Source of the DNA: Pseudomonas viridiflava
GTDB taxonomy: Bacteria > Pseudomonadota > Gammaproteobacteria > Pseudomonadales > Pseudomonadaceae
DNA length: 64,000 nt
Assembly (NCBI RefSeq): GCF_900591205.1
Contig: NZ_UUPU01000001.1
Location: forward strand, 62,001-126,000
Direction: 5' to 3'
The translations under genes and the position numbers were made by a program. Positions 19,532-28,588 of the stretch are shown piece by piece; position 1 is the stretch's first letter; every line of letters begins with the position of its first letter. The notes beneath the pieces were generated by a model that made no database searches, had not been told where the DNA came from, and saw nothing but the letters and a program-made list of their open reading frames with translations.

Positions 19532-19969
19532 ATGAAAATGCCTAAATCCGTGATTGCCGGCCTTGGCGTGCTGGTGCTTGGCGCCAGCGCCCTGGTGCAA
19601 GCCGCACCTAATGACCAAAACGGCCCTGACCGTGGCGGCCCGCAAGGCCAGCACGAGCAACGTGGCGACGACCATCGCGGCCCGCAGGACAACCGTCGCG
19701 GCCCGCCTCAGGACTTCGGCCCGGTGCGGCAGATCATCCACGACAACCATGGCCAGTTCTCGCGTGGCGCGCCTCCACCGCCCAACGTTCGCCTGGTACG
19801 CGGCCAGCCACTGCCACGTGGCTACTACGGCGAGCGCCTGGACAACCGCGCCCTGGCACGCCTGCCGGTTTACCCGGGTTATGAATGGCGCCGTTCGGGG
19901 CCGGATGTGGTGTTGATCGCGGTGGGTACAGGCATCGTCTATGAGATCCTGGACGGCGTACTCAACTAA
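19532..19969 (+). CDS. RcnB-like periplasmic protein
   Basis: This 145-residue protein has a signal peptide (residues 1-24) followed by a Gly/Arg/His/Asp-rich low-complexity stretch (about 30-65) and a C-terminal RcnB-type domain (YYGERLDNRALARLPVYPGY). RcnB proteins take part in nickel/cobalt balance; related CigR-like proteins have other roles, so the metal link is only a family hint. The start at 19532 follows GAGGAAG. The terminator just upstream separates it from trpBA. Confidence 0.8.
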   Translation: MKMPKSVIAGLGVLVLGASALVQAAPNDQNGPDRGGPQGQHEQRGDDHRGPQDNRRGPPQDFGPVRQIIHDNHGQFSRGAPPPPNVRLVRGQPLPRGYYGERLDNRALARLPVYPGYEWRRSGPDVVLIAVGTGIVYEILDGVLN

Positions 19970-19985
19970 AGCTTGCCGATAGCTT

Positions 19986-20130
19986 TGTGGCGAGCGGGCT
20001 TGTGTGGCGGATGGGCTTTTGTGGCGAGCGGGCTTGCCCGCGTTGGGCTGCGCAGCGGCCCAAAAAAAACGGGAGCGCTGCGCACTCCAACGCGGGCAAG
20101 CCCGCTCGCCACACAAGCCCGTTCGCCACA
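19986..20130. repeat. Nested REP-type palindrome
   Basis: The inner arms GTGGCGAGCGGGCTTGCCCG (from 20021) and CGGGCAAGCCCGCTCGCCAC (to 20112) form an extended near-perfect hairpin. A partial second copy of the arms (TGTGGCGAGCGGGCTTGTGT at 19986 and ACACAAGCCCGTTCGCCACA to 20130) wraps around it. It lies between two convergent genes and has a run of eight A near the centre. Confidence 0.8.
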
Positions 20131-20140
20131 TAAGCAATTT

Positions 20141-21445
20141 CTACAGCTCAATACGCTCGACTTTACCTACCAGCAGCACGTAGGAAAGCGCGCCCAGCAA
20201 TGCGAGCACCGCGATATAGGTGATCGCCGGCGCAAAGGAATCACCGGTGGCCAAAAAGCCAATCACGATCGGCGTGGCAATCGCCGACAGGTTGCCGATG
20301 AAGTTGAACACCCCACCGGTCAGCCCTAACAGGCGCGCCGGGGCCAGGGTCGAGACCAGTGACCAGGTGATCGACGCCAGGCCATTGCCAAAAAACGCCA
20401 GCGCCAGAAAGGCGATAACCCACGCCGTGGAGTCCACATAGTTGGCGCCAATGATCGCCGTGGAAATCAGCAGCCCGCCAATGATCGGCAATTTGCGCGC
20501 AAACCCTACCGACGCCCCTCGGCGAATCAGCCAGTCGGAAAAAATCCCCGAACACAGCACCCCGACAAACGCGGCCAGAAACGGCAGTGATGCCAGCAGG
20601 CCGGACTTGATGAAGTCCATCCCACGATATTTCACCAGATAGGTCGGAAACCACGTCAGAAAAAACCACAGTGTGGAGTTCAGACAGAACTGGCCCAGGT
20701 AGATCCCCCAAAGCTTGCGTTTGCTCAGCACAATGCCCAGATCGACCCAACTGAACGGCGCTTTGGTGGCCTGCGCTTGCATGTCCACCAAGCCGCCGCC
20801 GTCGCGGATCAATTCGATTTCAGCGGCGTTCGCGCCCTTGAAATCCTTCGGCTCGCGATACACCGCGTACCAGATCAACGCCCACACAATGCCCACACCA
20901 CCGGTGGCGACAAACACCATGTGCCAGCCGAATGCGTGCTGCAGCCAGGCCAATACCGGCGTCAGGAACGCCAGCCCGACAAACTGCCCCGAGGTGTACA
21001 CACCAATCGCCGTGGCGCGCTCGCGCTCTGGAAACCAGGTGGTGACCACACGGCTGTTGATCGGGTAGGCCGGGGCTTCCAATGCACCCACCGCCATGCG
21101 CAGCACGAACAGCGCGATAAAGCTGGCGGCGAACCCGAGCATCACCGTGGCGATCGACCATAGCAGCAGGGCAGCGGTGTAGAGAATGCGCGGCGGCACG
21201 CGGTCCACCAACCAGCCGCCGGGGATCTGCATGGCGGCGTAGGTCCAGCCGAACGCAGAGAAAATCAGCCCGACATGCACCGGGTCGATCCCCAGTTCAG
21301 TGGTCAGCGCCGGGGCGGCAATCGACAGGTTGCTGCGGTCGAGGTAGTTGATCACCACGGTGATAAACAGCAGCACCATGATGAAGAAACGCTTTCTGCT
21401 AGGCGTGACGAGAGAAGCCTGCCCGGTGAAGGATTCAGGGTGCAT
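20141..21445 (-). CDS. MFS transporter, likely D-galactonate uptake
   Basis: This 434-residue major facilitator has about 12 membrane segments and the anion:cation symporter family signature NYLDRSNLSIAAPALTTELG near its start. Members of this branch (DgoT, GudP, ExuT) import sugar acids with protons. Its place downstream of dgoK, dgoA and dgoD on the same strand makes D-galactonate the likely substrate. A REP palindrome separates it from dgoD, which may lower its expression relative to the enzymes. Confidence 0.85.
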   Translation of the reverse strand: MHPESFTGQASLVTPSRKRFFIMVLLFITVVINYLDRSNLSIAAPALTTELGIDPVHVGLIFSAFGWTYAAMQIPGGWLVDRVPPRILYTAALLLWSIATVMLGFAASFIALFVLRMAVGALEAPAYPINSRVVTTWFPERERATAIGVYTSGQFVGLAFLTPVLAWLQHAFGWHMVFVATGGVGIVWALIWYAVYREPKDFKGANAAEIELIRDGGGLVDMQAQATKAPFSWVDLGIVLSKRKLWGIYLGQFCLNSTLWFFLTWFPTYLVKYRGMDFIKSGLLASLPFLAAFVGVLCSGIFSDWLIRRGASVGFARKLPIIGGLLISTAIIGANYVDSTAWVIAFLALAFFGNGLASITWSLVSTLAPARLLGLTGGVFNFIGNLSAIATPIVIGFLATGDSFAPAITYIAVLALLGALSYVLLVGKVERIEL

Positions 21446-21503
21446 GGGGGGTGCCTCTTGTTATGTTTATTGAGGACAAATCTTGCTGAAGAAACCGGGA
21501 TCG

Positions 21504-21597
21504 AATGTGGGAGCGGGCTTGCTCGCGAAGGCGCAGTGTCAGCCCACACATCTGCGGCTGATAGACCGCCTTCGCGAGCAAGCCCGCTGCCACATTG
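21504..21597. repeat. REPIN-type inverted repeat
   Basis: The arms ATGTGGGAGCGGGCTTGCTC (from 21505) and GAGCAAGCCCGCTGCCACAT (to about 21595) are near-exact inverted copies. The element sits inside the dgo cluster between the dehydratase and the transporter gene. Confidence 0.82.
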
Positions 21598-21626
21598 ATT
21601 GGGTTTTCACTTCAGGTTCGCGGTGC

Positions 21627-22775
21627 TCACCACTCGGCAAAGCTGCCGTCGGCATGTCGCCAGATCGGGTTGCGCCAGCGGTGGCCGATGGCGGCGCGTT
21701 CGATCACGTATTCCTCGTTGATCTCGATGCCCAGGCCCGGCCCGTTGGGGATCTTCACAAAGCCCTGGTCATAGTCGAACACGCCCGGGTCGCGCACGTA
21801 GTCGAGCAGGTCGTTGCTCTCGTTGTAGTGAATGCCCAGGCTTTGCTCCTGGATAAACGCGTTGTAGCAAACCGCGTCCAGTTGCAGGCAGGCCGCCAAG
21901 GCAATCGGGCCCAGCGGGCAGTGCAGCGCCAGGGCCACGTCGTAGGCTTCGGCCATGTTGGCGATCTTGCGGGTTTCAGTGATGCCGCCGGCGTGGGAGG
22001 CGTCCGGCTGGATGATGTCGACATAGCCTTCGCTGAGCACGCGCTTGAAGTCCCAACGCGAGAACAGGCGCTCGCCCAGGGCAATTGGTGTGCTGGTCAG
22101 CGGCGCCAATTCCTTGAGCGCTTCGTAGTTTTCGCTGAGCACCGGCTCTTCGATAAACATCAGTTTGTACGGGTCCAGCTCTTTCATCAGCACCTTGGCC
22201 ATGGGCTTGTGCACGCGGCCATGGAAGTCGACGCCGATACCCACGTTAGGCCCGACCGCATCGCGCACGGCGGCCACGTTGGCCAGGGCCAGGTCGACTT
22301 TTTCGAAGCTGTCGACGAACTGCAACTCTTCGGTGCCGTTCATTTTCACTGCGGTAAAGCCACGGGCCACCGCCTCTTTGGCGGCGCGGGCGGTATCGGC
22401 AGGGCGGTCGCCGCCGATCCATGAGTACACGCGGATTTTGTCGCGCACCTGGCCGCCCAGCAGGTCGCTGACCGACACCCCCAGGGCCTTGCCCTTGATG
22501 TCCCACAGCGCCTGGTCGATACCGGCGAGGGCGCTCATGTGCACGGCGCCACCACGGTAGAAACCGCCGCGATAGAGCACGGTCCAGATGTCTTCGATAT
22601 TGCGTGGGTCTTTGCCGATCAGGTAGTCGGACAGTTCTTCGACCGCCGCCGCCACGGTGTGGGCACGGCCCTCAACCACGGGTTCACCCCAGCCGGTCAC
22701 GCCCTGGTCGGTTTCGACCTTGAGGAAGCACCAGCGCGGCGGGACGATAAACGTCGTCAGTTTGGTGATTTTCAT
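21627..22775 (-). CDS. dgoD: D-galactonate dehydratase
   Basis: This 382-residue enolase-superfamily enzyme converts D-galactonate to 2-dehydro-3-deoxygalactonate. Magnesium ligands are visible as the Asp in GVDFHGR, Glu in FIEEPV and Glu in LGERLFS; the catalytic His is in [10 protein letters not shown]. Its length equals that of E. coli DgoD. It follows dgoA by 48 bp and carries out the first step of the pathway in this cluster. Confidence 0.94.
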   Translation of the reverse strand: MKITKLTTFIVPPRWCFLKVETDQGVTGWGEPVVEGRAHTVAAAVEELSDYLIGKDPRNIEDIWTVLYRGGFYRGGAVHMSALAGIDQALWDIKGKALGVSVSDLLGGQVRDKIRVYSWIGGDRPADTARAAKEAVARGFTAVKMNGTEELQFVDSFEKVDLALANVAAVRDAVGPNVGIGVDFHGRVHKPMAKVLMKELDPYKLMFIEEPVLSENYEALKELAPLTSTPIALGERLFSRWDFKRVLSEGYVDIIQPDASHAGGITETRKIANMAEAYDVALALHCPLGPIALAACLQLDAVCYNAFIQEQSLGIHYNESNDLLDYVRDPGVFDYDQGFVKIPNGPGLGIEINEEYVIERAAIGHRWRNPIWRHADGSFAEW

Positions 22776-22823
22776 CTGTTATCTCTCTTATAGATGCGGC
22801 GCCTGTGGGCGCGGAACTTGATA

Positions 22824-23444
22824 TCAGCTCAGGGCTTTCCAGGCGCCGACATACGCCTGGGCGCGGCTCGCGACCTGATCCACTGTCATACCCGGTTTGA
22901 ACAGCCCGGAACCCAGCCCGAACCCTTTGGCACCGGCGTCGATAAACACCTGCATGTTGTCCGGGGTCACGCCGCCCACCGGCAACAACAAGGTGCCCGC
23001 CGGCAATACCGCCAGCCACGCCTTGATCACCGAAGGGCCCATCTGCTCAGCCGGGAACAGCTTCAACACATCGGCGCCTTCGGCCAGTGCGGCGAACGCT
23101 TCGGTGGGCGTGGCCACACCGGGCGACAGGTACAGGCCAGCCGCTTTGGCTGCACGCAACACCTTGGGATCGCTGTGGGGCATGACGATCACTTGGCCAC
23201 CGGCGGCTTTGACCTGCTCGACCTGCTCCGGCGTCAACACCGTGCCCGCGCCGATCAGGCAATCGGCAGGCAGGCTGTCGCGCAGGGTGCGGATGCTGGT
23301 GTAAGGGTCGGGCGAATTCAGCGGGACTTCGATCACCCGAAAGCCGGCCTGATAGAGCACCTGGCCGATCGCCTCGGCTTCGTCCGGTCTTACCCCGCGC
23401 AGGATTGCGATCAAACCGTTGTGTGCGAGTGCTTGCTTGAGCAT
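22824..23444 (-). CDS. dgoA: 2-dehydro-3-deoxy-6-phosphogalactonate aldolase
   Basis: This 206-residue class I aldolase of the KDPG/KDPGal family splits the phosphorylated intermediate into pyruvate and glyceraldehyde-3-phosphate. Family motifs LIAILRGVRPDEA, LIGAGTVLTPEQV and DVLKLFPAEQMGP (with the Schiff-base Lys in LKLFPA) are present. The start ATG at 23444 lies 1 bp beyond the dgoK stop, so the two are tightly coupled; a longer frame upstream overlaps dgoK and is not used. Confidence 0.94.
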   Translation of the reverse strand: MLKQALAHNGLIAILRGVRPDEAEAIGQVLYQAGFRVIEVPLNSPDPYTSIRTLRDSLPADCLIGAGTVLTPEQVEQVKAAGGQVIVMPHSDPKVLRAAKAAGLYLSPGVATPTEAFAALAEGADVLKLFPAEQMGPSVIKAWLAVLPAGTLLLPVGGVTPDNMQVFIDAGAKGFGLGSGLFKPGMTVDQVASRAQAYVGAWKALS

Positions 23445-23445
23445 G

Positions 23446-24405
23446 TCAGACCTCCGTTGCAGGTTGAGTGAGCCCGGCCGCCACTGCCAATTGCCACAAG
23501 CCACGCTCGGTGGCCTCCTGCGCCAGGCTGACGTGGGCGAAGCCGCACAGGGCGAGGGCGCGTTGGTAGCGGGCGCAGAGGGCGACGGCGCCGACCAGGA
23601 TGATGGGCGTGTGTTTTGCGTGGTCCGGCAAGCCGGCCAGTTCATAGCCGATCAGCAGGCCGGACAGGTAATCGGGTTGTTGCTCGGCGGCCAGCTCGCC
23701 GGTCAACCCCAGGCTACGGGCGCTGAACAACGTCGACAGCACGCCGCGACGGCCGTCTTTTGACTGCGACACGTGCACGCCGCGATCAAAGGCGTCGGCC
23801 TGGAACTGCTCGGAGGTCTTTTGAGTGCGACCCAGGATGCTGTGTTTGCTCATGACCGCAAACAGCTCACCGGTCATGAAGGTGTCGAAGTGCGTAATGC
23901 AGCCACCCGCTACCTCCACCCATTTGGAATGGCTGCCGGGCAGGCCAATCAACACCTCGGCACCGAGGCCCTGTAGCACGCCGAGCACCTGGGTTTCTTC
24001 GCCGCGCATCACATTGGGCAAGCCGACCTGCTCGATCACCCCAGGCACGATATGCACCTGCACCCCGCGCAGGCTGCGCACGCTGTGCAGCGCCTGGCTG
24101 AGGCTGGCGACATCGACGGGTGTGTTGCGATAGGCCGCTTCGCTCCAGCCCTGGGCGCTGCCGACCATGCCGCAAGCGATCACTGGCAAGCCCGGTTGGG
24201 CGTCGAGCCAATCGCCGCAGGCTGCATCGAACGCCAACTCGAAGCCATCGCTGCACTGAACGCCGGCAATCTCGCGCGGTTCGCAAGGCAGGTGCATGAT
24301 CCCGAAGGCCAGCGAACGCTGTTCGAGCACAGCGCCAGCCTGGCCGAGTTTATAAGCACGAAGGGAGCTGGTCCCCCAATCGAGCGCGATCAATTGCGCC
24401 TGCAT
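23446..24405 (-). CDS. dgoK: 2-dehydro-3-deoxygalactonokinase
   Basis: This 319-residue sugar-acid kinase phosphorylates 2-dehydro-3-deoxygalactonate. The ATP-binding entry motif ALDWGTSSLRAY is at the N-terminus and a second conserved segment is IGLPGSHSKWVEV. The start ATG at 24405 (MQAQLIALDWG) has CAGGTGAAG upstream. It is the first gene of the galactonate operon, read from a candidate promoter at 24451-24479. No DgoR-type GntR regulator is present nearby. Confidence 0.92.
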   Translation of the reverse strand: MQAQLIALDWGTSSLRAYKLGQAGAVLEQRSLAFGIMHLPCEPREIAGVQCSDGFELAFDAACGDWLDAQPGLPVIACGMVGSAQGWSEAAYRNTPVDVASLSQALHSVRSLRGVQVHIVPGVIEQVGLPNVMRGEETQVLGVLQGLGAEVLIGLPGSHSKWVEVAGGCITHFDTFMTGELFAVMSKHSILGRTQKTSEQFQADAFDRGVHVSQSKDGRRGVLSTLFSARSLGLTGELAAEQQPDYLSGLLIGYELAGLPDHAKHTPIILVGAVALCARYQRALALCGFAHVSLAQEATERGLWQLAVAAGLTQPATEV

Positions 24406-24450
24406 CGCTTCACCTGAAATGAGTGGGTGCTGAAAAAAGCAGATGGGCGA

Positions 24451-24479
24451 ATATAAACCTATGCCTGGCAATATCTCAA
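24451..24479 (-). promoter_or_regulatory. Candidate sigma-70 promoter of the dgo operon
   Basis: On the minus strand, TTGAGA (24479-24474) and TTATAT (24456-24451) are 17 bp apart, 46 bp before the dgoK start. The surrounding 24455-24515 region is very AT-rich compared with its neighbours and contains CCCA-TATAT-TGGG, which might be part of an operator. This is a motif match only. Confidence 0.5.
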
Positions 24480-24514
24480 TATATAAATAACAGTCCCATA
24501 TATTGGGCTTATAC

Positions 24515-24552
24515 AGAAAAAATCCCGTCGCCTTGGCGCAAGACGACGGGAT
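24515..24552 (-). terminator. Rho-independent terminator after the DOPA-dioxygenase-like gene
   Basis: On the minus strand the stem ATCCCGTCG pairs with CGACGGGAT around a 13-base loop and is followed by TTTTTT. It starts 15 bp beyond the stop at 24568 and shields the dgo promoter. Confidence 0.9.
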
Positions 24553-24567
24553 GGGTAGGCACAGTGG

Positions 24568-24894
24568 TTAAAAACCAGACAGGTCCAGCTCACGCATCGC
24601 GCCCATCCAGATCGCGTAATCGGTGTGGTCCTTGAGGTCATCGCCGGTATCGGGGTGCAGGAACACCACCAGGCCATTGCGATTGAGCGCCAGCCACGGC
24701 AGCACCACGCCGATGTATTCGGCATCGAACGCCAACTGGCAGCTCCAGTCCGGGTGCGGGCCCACGGGCCGTTCATGCACGCGGCCCATGCGCAGCGGGA
24801 ACAGCTTCGCGCCGTCCTCACATAAGGTGCGCGCCTGGTCGAGGGTGCTGGCGTCGAAGTAGATGTGGGCGTGGTAGCCCTTGATACGTTGCAT
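24568..24894 (-). CDS. DOPA 4,5-dioxygenase family protein
   Basis: This 108-residue protein starts MQRIKGYHAHIYFDA and carries the conserved His residues of the DOPA 4,5-dioxygenase-like family (HAHIYF, RVHERPVGPHPDWSCQ, VFLHPDTGDDLKDH). Bacterial members are small and their physiological substrate is mostly unknown. The start at 24894 has GGAG 6 bp upstream; the open frame to 24936 has none. It lies 31 bp from the LysR gene on the same strand and could be co-transcribed with it. Confidence 0.85.
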   Translation of the reverse strand: MQRIKGYHAHIYFDASTLDQARTLCEDGAKLFPLRMGRVHERPVGPHPDWSCQLAFDAEYIGVVLPWLALNRNGLVVFLHPDTGDDLKDHTDYAIWMGAMRELDLSGF

Positions 24895-24925
24895 GGCTGG
24901 CTCCGGAATCAAGATGCGCAAGATC

Positions 24926-25876
24926 CTAGACCGCAATCGAGGGCAGGGCCAGCCCGGTCAGTGGCTGCGCACTGCTGGCCTGTTCCGCCAGCAGCCAGTC
25001 GACAAACCGTTCAACCAACTGCCCGCGACGTTTGCGTTGCGGTTGCACCACGTAATACCCGAAGCGCGAGACCACCGTGTCGCCAATCGGCCGGCACAGC
25101 CAGTTCTGCTCCAGCAGGTTATCCACCAGGTGGCGCCAGCCGATGGCCACGCCCTGGCCAGCAATCGCGGCCTGGATCAGCAGGGTGTAGTTATCAAAAC
25201 GCAGCTGGCCGGGGGTGGGCGTGGCGGTGATGCCCAGTTCGCGAAACACTCCGCTCCAGTCGAACCACTGGCTGTTGTTTTCCTGGCGCAGGTGCAGCAA
25301 GGGCACGTCGTGCAGGCTCTGCAGGGTCAGCGGCGTGGTCTGGCCCTTGAGCCACTGCGGACTGCACACCGGGAACACTTCTTCGTTGAACAGCCACAGG
25401 CTGTCGCCTTGTTTGAAACGGCCATCACCGAACAGCACCGCCACGTCGATATCGCTGCGCAAGGTCGCGTGGTTACGTTCACTGGTGACCAGGCTCACAT
25501 CCACCTGGGGGTTGGCCTGGTGAAAACGATGCAAACGCGGCATCAGCCAATAGGCGGCGAAGGCGAAGTCGGTGGCCACTTGCAGCACTTCGTGCTGGTC
25601 CTGCTGGGTGATTGCGCTCAGCCCCTGGTTGATGGTCTGCAAACCGCCTTGCACGTGCTCGAACAGCAGCGCGCCGGCGTCGGTCAACTCGATGCCACGG
25701 TAGATCCGGTCAAACAGGCGAATCGCCAGCTGTTCTTCGAGGCGCTTGATCTGTTGGCTGATGGCCGGCTGCGTGGTGCCCAGTTCCATCGCAGCGGCGG
25801 TAAAGCTGCGATGGCGCGCCGCCGCTTCAAAGGCACGCAGCAGGTCGAGGGAGACGTCACCAAGGGCTTCATACAT
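24926..25876 (-). CDS. LysR-type regulator of choline-sulfate utilisation
   Basis: This 316-residue LysR protein has an N-terminal helix-turn-helix (SFTAAAMELGTTQPAISQQI) and an effector-binding domain. It is divergent from the choline-sulfatase gene, the standard arrangement for the choline sulfate utilisation regulator. The gap (25877-25979) holds two perfect 6-3-6 inverted repeats, one of which overlaps this gene's own start codon, suggesting autoregulation. Confidence 0.88.
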   Translation of the reverse strand: MYEALGDVSLDLLRAFEAAARHRSFTAAAMELGTTQPAISQQIKRLEEQLAIRLFDRIYRGIELTDAGALLFEHVQGGLQTINQGLSAITQQDQHEVLQVATDFAFAAYWLMPRLHRFHQANPQVDVSLVTSERNHATLRSDIDVAVLFGDGRFKQGDSLWLFNEEVFPVCSPQWLKGQTTPLTLQSLHDVPLLHLRQENNSQWFDWSGVFRELGITATPTPGQLRFDNYTLLIQAAIAGQGVAIGWRHLVDNLLEQNWLCRPIGDTVVSRFGYYVVQPQRKRRGQLVERFVDWLLAEQASSAQPLTGLALPSIAV

Positions 25877-25932
25877 AAGCTGTGCTTATCCTAGACATTG
25901 CTCTTCATGGGCTTTACCCCATGTTCCATGGG
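25875..25932. promoter_or_regulatory. Candidate LysR operators between the regulator and betC
   Basis: ATAAGC-TGT-GCTTAT (25875-25889) is a perfect inverted repeat of the LysR T-N11-A form, overlapping the regulator's start codon. CCCATG-TTC-CATGGG (25918-25932) is a second perfect 6-3-6 repeat, and a further CATGGG half lies at 25907-25912, giving three alternating halves. The binding role is inferred from position and symmetry. Confidence 0.55.
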
Positions 25933-25979
25933 CCGCATGCTCATTCGCATAAACACCGCCTATGGAATGCCGATAGATC

Positions 25980-27494
25980 ATGAAGCGCAAGAACATTCTT
26001 TTCATCATGGCCGATCAAATGGCCGCGCCCATGCTGCCGTTCTACGGACCTTCCCCGATCAAGTTGCCCAACCTCAGCCGCCTTGCCGCACAAGGCGTGG
26101 TGTTTGACGCCGCCTACTGCAACAGCCCGCTGTGCGCGCCATCGCGCTTTACCCTGGTCAGCGGCCAGCTGCCGAGCAAGATCGGCGCTTACGACAACGC
26201 GGCGGATTTGCCTGCCGATGTACCGACCTATGCCCACTACCTGCGCCGCCTCGGCTACCGCACCGCGCTGTCGGGCAAGATGCACTTCTGCGGCCCGGAC
26301 CAGTTGCACGGCTATGAAGAACGCCTGACCAGCGACATCTACCCCGCCGACTATGGCTGGGCGGTGAACTGGGACGAGCCGGACGTGCGCCCCAGTTGGT
26401 ATCACAACATGTCCTCGGTGCTGCAAGCCGGCCCGTGCGTGCGCACCAACCAGCTGGATTTCGACGAAGAGGTGGTGTTCAAGGCCCAGCAGTACCTGTT
26501 CGACCATATCCGCGAAGACGGCGACCAGCCGTTCTGCCTGACCGTGTCGATGACTCACCCCCACGACCCCTACACCATTCCCAAGCCGTTCTGGGACCTG
26601 TACGACGACGCCGACATCCCTTTGCCTGCAACGCCCGCCCAGGCCGATCTCGACCCGCATTCCCAGCGCCTGCTCAAGGTCTACGACCTGTGGGACAAGC
26701 CGCTGCCAGTGGAAAAGATCCGCGATGCGCGCCGCGCCTACTTCGGCGCGTGCAGCTATATCGACAGCAATGTCGGCAAACTCCTGCAAACCCTGGAAGA
26801 CACCGGTCTGGCCGACAATACAATCATCATCTTCTCCGGCGATCACGGCGACATGCTCGGCGAACGCGGCCTCTGGTACAAAATGCACTGGTTTGAAATG
26901 GCTGCGCGCGTGCCGCTGCTGGTCAGTGCGCCAGGGCAGTTTGCCGCTGGCCGCGTGACCCAAGCCGTGTCCACCGCCGACCTGCTGCCGACCCTGGTGG
27001 AGCTGGCCGGCGGTGAGCTGGACCCGCGCCTGCCGCTGGACGGCCGTTCGCTGGTCCCGCACTTGCAGGGGCAGGGCGGGCACGACGAAGTGTTTGGCGA
27101 GTACATGGCCGAAGGCACTATCAGCCCGTTGATGATGATCCGCCGGGGCGCCTACAAATTCATCTACAGCGAAGACGACCCTTGTCTATTGTTCGATGTG
27201 CACAACGACCCGCACGAGCGGGAGAACCTCAGCCACTCACCGGAACACCGGCCACTGTTCGAGGCGTTTTTGAGTGAGGCGCGGGCCAAATGGGACATCC
27301 CGGCGATCCACCAGCAGGTGCTCGCCAGCCAACGCCGTCGCCGCCTGGTATTTGAGGCGCTGACCCACGGCAAGCTGAAGAGCTGGGATCACCAGCCACT
27401 GGTGGACGCCAGTCAGCAATACATGCGCAACCATATCGACCTCGACGACCTGGAGCGCAAGGCACGTTATCCACAACCCTGCCAAAACCAATAA
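25980..27494 (+). CDS. betC: Choline-sulfatase
   Basis: This 504-residue type I sulfatase hydrolyses choline-O-sulfate to choline and sulfate. The formylglycine signature is CAPSR with C52 as the residue to be modified, and metal-binding residues are seen in FIMADQM (D12) and SGDHGDMLGERG. The protein lacks a signal peptide, so it acts in the cytoplasm after uptake. It is followed 16 bp later by a choline-binding protein gene, in line with recycling the choline as osmoprotectant precursor. Confidence 0.94.
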   Translation: MKRKNILFIMADQMAAPMLPFYGPSPIKLPNLSRLAAQGVVFDAAYCNSPLCAPSRFTLVSGQLPSKIGAYDNAADLPADVPTYAHYLRRLGYRTALSGKMHFCGPDQLHGYEERLTSDIYPADYGWAVNWDEPDVRPSWYHNMSSVLQAGPCVRTNQLDFDEEVVFKAQQYLFDHIREDGDQPFCLTVSMTHPHDPYTIPKPFWDLYDDADIPLPATPAQADLDPHSQRLLKVYDLWDKPLPVEKIRDARRAYFGACSYIDSNVGKLLQTLEDTGLADNTIIIFSGDHGDMLGERGLWYKMHWFEMAARVPLLVSAPGQFAAGRVTQAVSTADLLPTLVELAGGELDPRLPLDGRSLVPHLQGQGGHDEVFGEYMAEGTISPLMMIRRGAYKFIYSEDDPCLLFDVHNDPHERENLSHSPEHRPLFEAFLSEARAKWDIPAIHQQVLASQRRRRLVFEALTHGKLKSWDHQPLVDASQQYMRNHIDLDDLERKARYPQPCQNQ

Positions 27495-27510
27495 ATACAG
27501 AGGGAAGGCC

Positions 27511-28425
27511 ATGCAAAAGTTAACTGCGGTAGTGGGCATGCTGCTGCTGAGCAGCGCCAATGCGTATGCGGACACTCGCTGTGACACGGTGAAGATGGCC
27601 GATCCGGGCTGGAGCGACATTGCCGCCACCAATGCCATCGCCGGTTTTCTGCTGACCGGCATGGGCTACAAGGCCAAGGTCGACACCCTGGCGGTGCCGA
27701 TCACCTTTGGCGGGCTCAAGGACGGCCAGGTGGATGTGTTCCTCGGCAACTGGATGCCGGCGCAGCAGGGCTTCTATGACAAGTTCGTGGCCAACGGCGA
27801 CGTGGTGCAACTGGCGAAGAACCTCGACGGCACCGAGTTCACCCTCGCCGTACCGGACTATGTGTGGGACGCCGGGGTGCACAACTTTGCCGACTTGAAC
27901 AAGTTTGCCGACAAGTTCGACAAGAAGATCTACGGCATCGGCTCCGGCGCGCCGGCGAATATCTCGTTGCAGGAAATCATCAAGAAGAATGACTTCGACT
28001 TAGGCCAATGGAAGCTGGTCGAATCCAGCGAACAGGCGATGCTGGCCGAAGTGTCGCGGGCGGTGAAGAAACAGAAATTCGTCACCTTCCTCGGCTGGAC
28101 CCCGCACCCGATGAACGTGCAGCTGAAAATGCACTACCTCAAAGGCGGCGAGAAATATTTTGGTGACACCGGCAGCGTGTATACCTTGACCCGCAAAGGC
28201 TATGCACAGGCGTGCCCGAATATCGGAAAACTGCTGACCAACCTGAGTTTCACCCAGGAGATGGAGAACAGCATCATGGCTGAGGTGACCCATAAAAAGG
28301 TCAGCAATGCCGATGCGGCAAAGGCATGGATCAAGGCCAACCCGGCGGTATTGGACAAGTGGCTGGACGGCGTAAAAACCCTAGATGGCCAGGATGCATT
28401 GGCCGCTGTAAAAGCCAAGCTCTAA
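27511..28425 (+). CDS. Choline/quaternary amine ABC transporter substrate-binding protein
   Basis: This 304-residue periplasmic binding protein has a signal peptide (residues 1-20, ending NAYA) and the OpuAC/ChoX-type domain. Aromatic residues typical of the choline cage are visible (DPGWSDIAATN, LGNWMPAQQ and GWTPHPMN). It is probably co-transcribed with betC. No permease or ATPase gene is nearby, so it must work with a transporter encoded elsewhere. Binding of choline versus choline-sulfate cannot be decided from sequence. Confidence 0.88.
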   Translation: MQKLTAVVGMLLLSSANAYADTRCDTVKMADPGWSDIAATNAIAGFLLTGMGYKAKVDTLAVPITFGGLKDGQVDVFLGNWMPAQQGFYDKFVANGDVVQLAKNLDGTEFTLAVPDYVWDAGVHNFADLNKFADKFDKKIYGIGSGAPANISLQEIIKKNDFDLGQWKLVESSEQAMLAEVSRAVKKQKFVTFLGWTPHPMNVQLKMHYLKGGEKYFGDTGSVYTLTRKGYAQACPNIGKLLTNLSFTQEMENSIMAEVTHKKVSNADAAKAWIKANPAVLDKWLDGVKTLDGQDALAAVKAKL

Positions 28426-28450
28426 ACCATCCCTGTGAGAACTGGCTTTT

Positions 28451-28535
28451 GTGGGAGCTGGCTTGCCTGCGATAGCATCACCTCGGTCTAACTGAAAGAC
28501 CGAGTCGTCTGCATCGCAGGCAAGCCAGCTCCCAC
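28451..28535. repeat. REPIN-type inverted repeat
   Basis: The arms GTGGGAGCTGGCTTGCCTGC and GCAGGCAAGCCAGCTCCCAC are exact inverted copies. The core contains a second small hairpin (CTCGGT with ACCGAG). The element is nearly identical to the one at 40598-40684. Confidence 0.88.
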
Positions 28536-28588
28536 ATGGGCCGGTGTGTACTGATACTCTGAGCCAAACCTTTTTACCCGAGCCTGCG

